Origin: Paratinospora sagittata
Lineage: Eukaryota > Streptophyta > Magnoliopsida > Ranunculales > Menispermaceae
Assembly: GCA_035771175.1 (NCBI GenBank)
Contig: CM069593.1
Coordinates: forward strand, 42,841,741-42,905,740
Length of the DNA: 64,000 nt
Direction: 5' to 3'
Positions 55,285 through 64,000 of the stretch are shown piece after piece. How positions within the stretch are numbered: position 1 is the first letter of the stretch; every line of letters begins with the position of its first letter. The position numbers and the translations under genes are program-made. The notes under the pieces are model-generated. The model was not told the origin of the DNA. It made no database searches and saw only the letters and a program-made list of their open reading frames with translations.

Positions 55285-57403
55285 TGTCACGACTCCCCCT
55301 CCAGGTGACGTCATGATCGGCACAGTACCCCAGATAATGTCACAACCTGACAAAAACAAAGGCACTGCTAAGCTCTGCGTGGAAAGTACCTAATAAACTC
55401 AAATACATAACTTGTATATGTTCAAAATAATTGAATCTAAAAATATAAAATCTTTTCCATATCATCATCATAATTTTCCAATATTCAATAATCCTCAAAA
55501 TCAACAGGGAATTTAAAACAAAAGTCTATCATATACAGTCTAGAGAACCACATCTACCTATGTCTTATATACACGAGTACTTGTGATATTTATATACAAA
55601 ATCAAAATAAAAAAAATGAGTAAACTAGCCCCAGTTTTCCCAATATACATAATCCAAACCTACATTCAAAAAGAGAAGAAAAGGAAGACTGCGAGCTTTA
55701 TGCTTTGACCTTTCCTTTCTGATCTGAACCTGAGAAAAGTAGGAAAAATGGGATGAGCTTAACTAGCTCAATGAAAAGTTCTCACAATATATCTCCATGT
55801 ATGCATTTATATAAAACACGTATGATATTGAAAATCTCATTCATAAAACAAATGCATCAAGATAAATCATATTATACGTGTGTCCAAACTAAACATGTGA
55901 TTTATGCATTATTTCCATAAGAATCAAATTTTCAGACTCTTTACCAAAAAGATATATCAAAATAACACATGTCTGTACTTCCCCTATTGGCCAATAGGTT
56001 CCGACCGGCTCATTACCTGACACTAATCCTCCTAATCTTTCTACCCTTACATTGCTCAGTGATTCGGAAAGTCCTTTCTACAGAACACTAACCCAAGTAT
56101 ACCGACGGTATATTTCCCTGAAGAACAAGTAAATAGAAAGACAACAATGGAAATCAAAGGTGAGAAATACTCACAACCAATTCACTAGCCAATTAAACAC
56201 ATCATTTACATCCCAATTGGCCAATCGATTCACATACACCTGAAATGAATCAATTCTATACACCAATAATCAATTTCAAGTCATTATGACCAAATACATA
56301 AGCATTAACCCAAATCACCTCTAATCCACACCAATTTGGATTAGAAACACTAAACACCATTCAATTGACCATTTCTAATCTAATTGCCTCAAAAGCCCAA
56401 AATTAGGAAAATCTCTACATGGTCCAACTAAATTAAAAACCACATTATACCATAGGATCCATCAAATTGGCTCAATGCTTAGATAAAGTATGTCATAAAC
56501 ATCAATATAACCCAAATGCACACAATTTGCACACCTAAATCACCATAAATTCCATCAAAATCCACATACATGCCAAATTTCCATTTATACAAGTTAAACT
56601 CGTAAATAACATGGAAAACCACCATTAAAGCACGTATAACATGTCACGACGCCCCTGACGTAGGCTGACGTCATGACCGGCACAGTATACTATACACTGT
56701 ACATACCCATATACAGTATACAATACACTGTCAGCCTCAACGAACATTCACAATAATTCCCACAATTTCTAAACATTTTGACAGCATCTCAACTCACATT
56801 TTTTTTTTCCTGATATATCACAAATCAAATCCAAATCATTCCATTCATTCACACATATAATTATACATATCAAAATAACAAAAATATAACCTATTTCCTT
56901 CAAGCATACATACACATACCAGACAAAGGCTCATGTGATTATCACTCACGGATTTTTCCTTTTCCCTTCGACTCAATACCTGAAATATTGGAGGAAATGG
57001 AGTGAGCAAACAACAGCTCAGTGAATATAGTTCTTGAGATGACAATTATATACATTTAGAAAAATATGACATTTAAAATCATTTCAAACACTTATTCACA
57101 CATGCATCATTCAACGAATATAATATACATGTCAACAACATAAATGGCATGAGTTTTCAATAACACAATGCACAATCTCCCTCCTCCTCAAGGCAAGAGA
57201 GCGAGTCTAACCCTTGTATGGCAGTTACAAGGTAGCCACCGCCTCTCCTTACCCAATACACAGTCATTTCAAGGATCGCAACCCTTGTTATGACAGACCT
57301 ACGGGGTGGTACACAACAACTCCAATCAATAGAATCAAACCACAAAATTGGTAGGTGAGGGTTTGAAATTTTGAAACCCTAGCTAAACCCCAATCTCCTG
57401 CAT
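55285..57403 (-). mobile_element. Gypsy-4 3' LTR (minus orientation), interrupted and truncated
   Basis: On the plus strand it starts TGTCACGACTCCCCCTCC and follows the right LTR (61983 onward) closely. It lacks about 137 bases near 56150 present in the right LTR at 62850-62985, is split by a 672-bp solo LTR at 56642, and stops at AAACCCTAGCTAAACCCCAA, after which Pol sequence follows directly. The first part of the LTR in the element's own direction is therefore deleted. Confidence 0.85.
56642..57313 (-). mobile_element. Solo LTR of the Gypsy-2 family, internally deleted (672 bp)
   Basis: It starts TGTCACGACGCCCCTGACGT and ends in TACGGGGTGGTACA, both like the Gypsy-2 LTR ends, but the middle of that 1911-bp LTR is missing after 'GACAGACCTA'. 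Flanks TAACA (56637-56641) and CAACA (57314-57318) form a 5-bp target duplication with one change, and the uninterrupted site is seen in the right Gypsy-4 LTR at about 63475. Confidence 0.87.
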
Positions 57404-58600
57404 CTGATCTTCAAACTCCCAGGTTTGCTATTCATTATCGTGGAACTGCCATTTGACTTGAACCAAATGAATTTCTTTATTCCTGAGCTTTTTAATTCTA
57501 CGAGCCATAATCTGAATAGGTTGTTCCACATAAGTTGCATCCTCCCCAACTTGAATTTGAGAAATGTCAACCGTAGATACATGGTCGGGGTCTGCATTAT
57601 ACATCCTCAACATAGACGTATGAAGTACATCATGGACTCCAGCAAGTTGAGATGGTAGAGCAATCCTATAGGCTAAAGAACCTATCTCTTAAGGACTTTA
57701 AATGGCCCAATAAAACGAGGAGAAAATTTTACTTTCACACCAAATCACATTTGCCCTTTCTGTTGAGAGACCTTCAATAAAACCTAATCTCCCACAACAA
57801 ACTCTAATAGCCTGTGACGTCTGTCGAAGTAGCTCTTTTACCGATCCTGAGCTACCTTCAACCTTGCCCTAATCTGCTTAATCTTCTCCGTCTGTGCTAC
57901 CATTGCTTCTGGCCCCACCAACTGTGTCTCTCCCACTTCAAACCAACAAGTAGAAGATCTACAAGGTTGCCCATAGAGAGCCTCAAAAGGTGTCATACCA
58001 ATGCTAGCCTGAAAGCTATTATTATAAGCAAATTCACATAGATAAAGATATTCATTCCAACTCTCACCAAACTCCAAAATACATGACCTGAGCATATCCT
58101 CCAGCATCTGAATAACCCTCTCAGACTGTCCGTCCGTCTGAGGGTGAAATGTCGTGCTGAGACAAAACTGAGTTCCCATCTGTTTCTGCATCACACGCCA
58201 GAAACTCGAAGTAAAATGCGGATCTCTATCCGATACAATCGAAACAGGAACTCCATGAAGTCTCAGAATCTCTCGAAAGTATAATCTACCCTGAGACCTA
58301 GGAAGTCCCATAATAAAATCCATCGTGATATGCTCCCATTTCCATTTCAGAATAGGCAATGATCGCATTTGCCAAGACTTTGTTGTTCAGCTTTCACCTG
58401 TTGACACACTCCACACTTCCGAACATACTCGGCTATGTTTTTCTTCATCCCATGCCACCAAACTGTACGTTTCATATCATGGTACATCTTGGTCGCTACG
58501 GGGTGCATAGTGTACTGTGATGTATGTGCCTCACGAAGTAACTCATCTCCCAACTCTGGATCATATGGAATCCATAGCCTCCCCTGAAATCTCAAAATGC
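57404..58600 (-). pseudogene. Gypsy-4 integrase with core deletion, and Pol C-terminus
   Basis: This encodes integrase on the minus strand. The zinc domain reads LLREAHTSQYTMHPVATKMY and CGVCQQVKAEQQ, giving the HHCC ligands. The core starts WKWEHITMDFIMGLPRSQ with the first catalytic Asp, then jumps to LYFREILRLHGVPVSIVSDR: roughly 35 residues normally in between are missing. The second Asp (SDRDPHFTS) and the Glu region (HPQTDGQSERVIQMLEDMLR) are kept. The C-terminal part, split by stops, reads LHTSMLRMYNADPDHVSTVD and EIHLVQVKWQFHDNE, ending WEFEDQMQEIGV next to the truncated LTR. Confidence 0.88.
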
Positions 58601-59500
58601 CATTTGTATATCTCGACCAATCGACACGATCAACACTGCCAGCCCAAGCATCAAATATCCCAAAATCTGGACTATGTTGCTACAAATATCTGATCCTCTG
58701 AATATGAGTGTTCGACAGCTGTGCCCGCACCTAAGCACAAACATCCAAAGATGGTTCAACAGAACATATACTCATCATCAAGATCCTCTCCAATAATCGT
58801 CACTCATGGGCCATCTAATAAGATATAACGCTTGTTTCAGCCTGTTTCCTGCTCAATGCATCGGCAACAACATTGGCTTTCCCAGGATGATACTCCAATG
58901 CGAAGTCATAATCCTTAAGAAATTCAAGCCATCTACGTTGTCTCATGTTCAATTCCTTCTGATCAAACAAGTATTTCAGACTCTTATGATTAGAATATAA
59001 TGTGAACCTTTCGCCATATAAATAATGTCCCCAAAGCTTCAGAGCAAAAACTGCTGCCGCCAACTCCAAATCATGAACTGGGTAATTCTTCTCATACACT
59101 TTCAACTGTCTAGATGCATACGCAACAACTCTGTCGTCCTGCACCAGAACACAACCCAATCCTGCATGAGATGCATCGATATAAATCACAAACTCTTGCC
59201 CACATTCTGGAAGTACCAAAACAGGTGCGGTGATAAGTTTTTTTTCAACTCTGCAAAAGCTTCTTCACAGGCATCGATCCACACAAAAAGAACGTTCTTC
59301 TGGGTTAACTTAGTAAGTGGGCTAGCTAACTTCGAAAAGTTTTGCACAAACTTTCTGTAGTACCCAGCCAAACCTAGAAAACTCCTAATTTTCGTCACTG
59401 TGGTCGGTCTTGGCCAATTAATAATCGCCTCAACCTTAGCAGAATCAATAGAGATACCATTTGCACTAACCACATGACCCAAAAATTTCACTTCTGAAAT
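58601..59500 (-). pseudogene. Gypsy-4 connection and RNase H
   Basis: The minus strand reads [40 protein letters not shown] and [20 protein letters not shown] (59260-59491), then after a frame change [20 protein letters not shown] (catalytic Asp), [40 protein letters not shown] and [20 protein letters not shown] (58820-58900). Usual 'TDHKSLKY' is SNHKSLKY here. The 134-residue RNase H frame is open. Beyond it (58601-58815) the linker to integrase contains stops. Confidence 0.88.
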
Positions 59501-60219
59501 CCAAAACTCACACTTGCTGAGCTTAGCATACAGCTTAGGCTCCCTTAATGTCTACAATGTAATCTTGAGGTGTTGCTCGTGCTCCTCACATGTTTTGAAA
59601 TATATCAAAATATCGCAATGAAGACAACGATGAAGTGATCTAGATACGGTCTAAACACTCTCTGCATCAAATCCATGAACATCGCGGGTGCATTCGTCAG
59701 CCCGAATGGCATGACCAGAAATTCATAGTGACCATATCTCATCCCGAAGGCAATCTTCGGGACATCTTCTTCTCTAATCCTCAACTGATGGTAGTCTGAT
59801 CTCAAATCAATCTTAGTGAAAAACTTTGCACCACTTAATTGGTCAAATAGATCATCAATGCGAGGTAAAAGATATTTATTCTTCACTGTTACCTTCTTCA
59901 ATTGTCGGTAATCTACACACAGTCTAAGACTCCCGTCTTTCATCTTCACAAAAAGAACTGGTACTCCCCGAGGTGACATGCTAGGGGAAATTAACCCTTT
60001 GTTCAAAAACTCTTCAACCTGCACCTTGAGTTCTTGGAACTCCTTGGACGCCATTCGATAAGGTGGAATGGAGATAGGTTTTGTACCAAGAATCAATTCA
60101 ATGATGATGTCAATTTCCCTCTTGGGTGGTAACCCAGGTAAATCATCAGGAAATACATCGAAAAACTCACTTACTACTGGAAAATCAGATATCAGAATAT
60201 CTTGACCTTTCTCCTCCAA
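59501..60219 (-). pseudogene. Gypsy-4 reverse transcriptase, frameshifted in the catalytic box
   Basis: The 204-residue frame begins in the linker ([20 protein letters not shown]) and continues [60 protein letters not shown] and [20 protein letters not shown]. It then reads FIVVFI followed by AIF and a stop: compared with the family's FIDDIL, one base is missing in the codon for the first Asp (about 59613), shifting the frame through the active site. The rest of the thumb is readable in the next frame. The single-base loss alone inactivates the enzyme. Confidence 0.9.
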
Positions 60220-60800
60220 TGGCCTTCTACATCAGCAGCCAGCTTGCCTCGAGTAGGTGGTCTGGTAGTAGTCATACCTCGGTAGACAAAAGATGGCTGC
60301 CCAAGGATATGAAATACAATTTTCTTATGAAAGCAATCCACTTGAGCATGATACGCCGCTAACCAATCCATACCCAAAATAGTATCAAAATTGAGGAACT
60401 CTAACACCCTAAGGTTTACAATCATCTCAAGTCCCTCATATTTGACAACACAATTCATACAAGTCATATCTGAGTAGATTCTCTGACCCGTAGCCGTACT
60501 CAAAATCATAGGGGTACTAGCTCTAACAACAGGCAATTTAAGTCTATCTACCACATGTCCAGATATGAATGATAAAGTAGAACCAGAATCAATCAATACA
60601 TGCATCATCATATCACAAATAGAAATCATGCCCTCTATTAAATTCTTGTTGGCATCAGGATCTAGTTTTGTCACTGCCTTAGCTTGCTCCCTTGTACCAG
60701 ATGCTGCAGAAATAGCTGAAGCAGAAGGTTGCCTCAGCATAGAACATTGATTAGCCTTGTGGCCTTTCATACCACATATGAAGCAAGTAATAGAGGTCTT
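60192..60800 (-). pseudogene. Gypsy-4 zinc knuckle and protease
   Basis: The minus strand reads CFICGMKGHKANQC (about 60740-60785), an intact C-x2-C-x4-H-x4-C zinc knuckle closing Gag. Protease follows with MHVLIDSGSTLSFISGHVVD (catalytic Asp in DSGS) and FDTILGMDWLAAYHAQVDCF. The domain is open over 192 residues and overlaps the frame of the reverse transcriptase linker at 60192-60219, so a frame change separates them. Confidence 0.88.
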
Positions 60801-61765
60801 AGTCCTGAAGATGCAGTCTGTGACTAAGTCTGTGATCTAACTGTAGTTTGATCTCCCTTACTAAACACTACTGGAGCAGATGCCACAGAAACAGGAGCAA
60901 CAAAAAAATCAACCCCAGAAAATCCACCACTAGCTTTGGGCTTCTTGCTATCATCCCAAAACTTCTTGTTCCATTTTTTCTTTTTCTTTTTCTTCCCCGA
61001 AGATGAAGAAGATGAATCAGAAGGAAATACAGGTATTAGTGGAATAGTCATCGTCTTAGACCTAGCTGTAGCCTCAGCAGTCTCAAAATCCATAGCCTGC
61101 CTCAAGGCCTGATCATAAGTCGACACACCAACCAATGCCAAACCTTGTCTGATCTGATCCCTAAAACCATCCTCAACTCATCAGTAGGCACTAACTCTGG
61201 AGTAAAGAGTGGGAGTCTATTGAACTCATATTCATACTCTCGAACTGATTTACTACCTTGAGTCAACTAAATGAACTCATTCTGCTTCCGATGAACCTCT
61301 TACCGCGGGTAATAAGTAGTATAAAACAGCTCTTTGAATCTAGTCCAAGACTTAATCTCACCAGGAGATCTCTGAGTAGTTTCCCACCATCTATCAGCCC
61401 CATCAGTCAACTTAAATCTAGCCAGACGAATCTTATCTCTATCTAGAGCTTGCATATCGTTGAAGATGACTTCCATGCGCAGAATCCAACACTCGGCATC
61501 CTTAAGCCTTCATTACTTTCTCATACTGTTTCTTCTCCGCGACGTCCTCACCGAACTCGGGAGTCGGTACTCTAGTCTCAACAGGAGGAGTAACAGCCAC
61601 GACACCAACACTATTAGTGCCCACACCCTGAACAACAGGTGTATCCACACGCGGCCTGTCTTGCTGCAGCTTGGTGATCATCTCAACAAGTTGAGCATTT
61701 TGCTGCTGCTAAATAGCAAACATTTCCTCCAGCTTCTTAAGCCTATCCTGATCGGTAAGGTCCAT
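60801..61765 (-). pseudogene. Gypsy-4 gag
   Basis: Gag starts at ATG 61765 on the minus strand (MDLTDQDRLKKLEEMFAI, then a stop) about 200 bases after the primer site. The capsid core is readable in a second frame as LARFKLTDGADRWWETTQRS and SWTRFKELFYTTYYPR, followed by VREYEYEFNRLPLFTPELVP, the Retrotrans_gag signature. The C-terminal part (60824-61141) reads YDQALRQAMDFETAEATARS and a Ser-rich plus Lys-rich stretch (SSSSSGKKKKKKKW). Several stops and frame changes separate these parts. Confidence 0.85.
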
Positions 61766-61965
61766 TGCTAACCCTGATTAGTTTTGCCCTTCTTCAGAAA
61801 ACTGAAATTCCAATGGGCAACAATACATCAAATAGGGTAGCATACAATGGATAGCATTAACATAATCTAACTACCCATACAATACCCACACATTCAATCA
61901 TAACATTATAAGGCTTTTATCTTTCTTAAAAATTTTACAACCTAACCATAGGTATCCTAAACTTA

Positions 61966-61978
61966 GGCTCTGATACCA
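61966..61978 (-). other. Gypsy-4 primer-binding site (tRNA-iMet)
   Basis: On the minus strand TGGTATCAGAGCC follows the LTR end GTGACA-ATAT. It matches the plant iMet site fully. Confidence 0.9.
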
Positions 61979-61982
61979 ATAT

Positions 61983-64000
61983 TGTCACGACTCCCCCTCC
62001 GGGTGACGTCATGATCGGCGCAGTACCCAAGATAATGTCATAACCCGATAAAAACTGAGGCACTGCTAAGCCTCTACGCGAAAAGTACCTAATAAACTCA
62101 AATACATAACTTGTATATGATCAAAATAATTGAATCTAAAAATATAAAATCTTTTCCACACCATCATCATAATTTTCCAAGATTCAGTAATCCTCAAAAT
62201 CAACATGGGACTTAAAACAAAAGTCTATCATATACGGTCTAGACAACCACATCTACCTATGTCTTATATACATGAGTACTTGTGATATTTATATACAAAA
62301 TCAAAATAAAACAAACGAGTAAACTAGTCCCAAGTTTTCCCAATATACACAATCCAAACCTACATTCAAAAAGAGAAGAAAAGGAAGACCACAAGCTTTA
62401 TGCTTTGCCCTTACCTTTCTGATCCGAACTTGAGAAAAGTAGGAAAAATGGGATGAGCTCAACCTGCTCATTGAATAGTTCTCACAATATATTTCTATGT
62501 ATGCATTTATATAAAACACGTATGATATTGAAAATTTCATTCATAAAACAAATGCATCAAGATAAATCGTATTATACTTGTGTCTAAACTAAACATGAGA
62601 TTTATGCATTATTTCCATAAGAATCAAATATGTAGACTCTTTATCAAAAGGATATGTCAGAATAACACATGTCTTTACTTTCCCTATTGGCCAATAGGTT
62701 CCGACCGGTGCATTACCCGACACTAATCCTCCTAATCTTTCTACCCTTACATTCCTCAGTGATTCAGAAAGTCCTTTTCCATAGAACACCAACCCAAGTA
62801 TTCCGGCGGCACATTTCCCCGAAGAATAAGTAAATAGAAAAATAACAATGCTAAGGTATTTAATCCAAAACACCCAAGGCAATACCAATGCATATATTCC
62901 ATGCTCATGCTCTTAAATCACAATGCACATATATATAAGATGCATGTCATTGCACAAACCAATTTATATAAATAAAATGTCATAATGGAAATCAAAGGTG
63001 TGAAATACTCACAACCAATTCACTAGCCAATTAAACTCATCATTTACATCCCAATTGGCCAATCGATTCACATACACCTGAAATGAATCAATTTCATACG
63101 CCAATAATCAATTTCAAGTCATTATGACCAAATACATAATCATTAACCCAAATCACCTCTAATCCACACTAATTTGGATTAGAAACACTAAACACCATTC
63201 AATTGACCATTTCTAATCTAGTTGCCTCAAAAGCCACAAATTAGAAAAATCTCTACATGGTCCAATTGAATTAAACAACACACAACACTATGGGAATCAT
63301 CAAATTGGCTCAATACTTTGATAAAGTATGCCATAAACTTCAATATATCCCACATGCACACAATTTGCACACCTAAATCACCAAAAATTCCATCAAAATT
63401 CATATACATGCCAAATTTCCATTTATACAAGTTAAACTCATAAATAACATGGAAAACCACCATTAAAGCATGTATAACAACTCCAATCAATGGAATCAAA
63501 CCACAAAATTGGTAGGTGAGGGTTTGAAATTCCGAAACCCTAGCTAAACCCCAATTTTCAACTCATGAAAATGATCAAAATACCACACAAAAGCTGAAAA
63601 TTAGCTAAATAATCAAATCAATGGAAGAAATTGGGAAGAAATCTTATCTTGGGAGACCACAATGCAAGCCCTGGCTCCCAATCACCCAAGAAACCCCAAA
63701 CTTCTCTACTTTTCTCTCCTCACTCACTTTCTCCTCTTCCTTTGCTGGAAATGTTGCAAATGAGGAATAAATGAGTGAAATTTTCTTTTATACAACCTTG
63801 GGCCCACATGCAAAAATTTTAAAAAAATCAGCCCAAAATTTGAAATTTAACATATTCTAAGTGTATTTTCACATATACATCATACATACAACATATTAAA
63901 CATGAAAATATACATAAATACATCGTATACACACAAAATATGAGTAATATACACATCAAATATATACACAAGACCTAGAGTTGGGCATTTTATGTCATTA
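61983..64000 (-). mobile_element. Gypsy-4 5' LTR (minus orientation), runs off the window
   Basis: It starts TGTCACGACTCCCCCTCCGG and matches the left LTR through 63560, where the left LTR is truncated. It then continues at least to the window end, so the LTR is over 2 kb. It carries the uninterrupted target site of the solo LTR at 56642. ORFs on the minus strand here have no recognisable domain. Confidence 0.85.

Overview
This is a gene-poor, AT-rich stretch of a plant nuclear genome, most likely a eudicot. The evidence is two spliced genes of plant type with GT-AG introns, dense nested Ty3/gypsy and Ty1/copia LTR retrotransposons with tRNA-iMet primer sites, tRNA-derived SINE-like repeats, and a hAT-like element with an 8-bp target duplication. 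I cannot name the species from sequence alone.

Host genes. Two intact genes sit in the middle, both on the minus strand. A four-exon ELOF1 gene (zinc-ribbon transcription elongation factor 1, 89 aa) spans 26993-29617 and includes a 22-nt microexon. A seven-exon histidine-phosphatase gene (phosphoglycerate-mutase-like, 249 aa) spans 38693-41644. Both models join in frame from start to stop. I see no other convincing host gene.

Layout. 1-4853: plus-strand gypsy element (Gypsy-1), entering from the left, full of stops and truncated in integrase, with a hairpin SINE just after its primer site. 4854-10700: AT-rich spacer with short repeats. 10740-16531: decayed plus-strand copia element (Copia-1), split inside RNase H by a 1643-bp solo-LTR-like insert. 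16532-24088: minus-strand gypsy element (Gypsy-2) with both LTRs, followed by an inverted copy of its own interior (24083-24853). 25488-26039: orphan copia LTR with primer site (Copia-2). 26206-29617: a dispersed repeat, then ELOF1. 30079-31046: hAT-like element. 32863-34235: solo LTR. 34467-38690: AT-rich spacer with one possible transposase fragment and a GC-richer island. 38693-41800: phosphatase gene and promoter. 44434-45700: decayed copia end (Copia-3). 45430-53170: an unusual array of small hairpins, split by a nearly complete minus-strand copia element (Copia-4, 48408-52988). 54400-55284: internally deleted gypsy (Gypsy-3). 55285-64000: minus-strand gypsy (Gypsy-4), whose left LTR holds another solo LTR and whose right LTR runs off the window.

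How it fits together. The order of insertion can be read from the nesting. Copia-1 was hit by the 1643-bp insert and by Gypsy-2; the hairpin array was hit by Copia-4; Gypsy-3 was hit by Gypsy-4, whose LTR was then hit by a deletion derivative of the Gypsy-2 LTR family. Every retroelement reading frame here carries stops, frameshifts or deletions, so none looks autonomous. The most unusual signal is the hairpin array: many short inverted repeats whose stems differ in sequence but which share a TTCAG-like loop.
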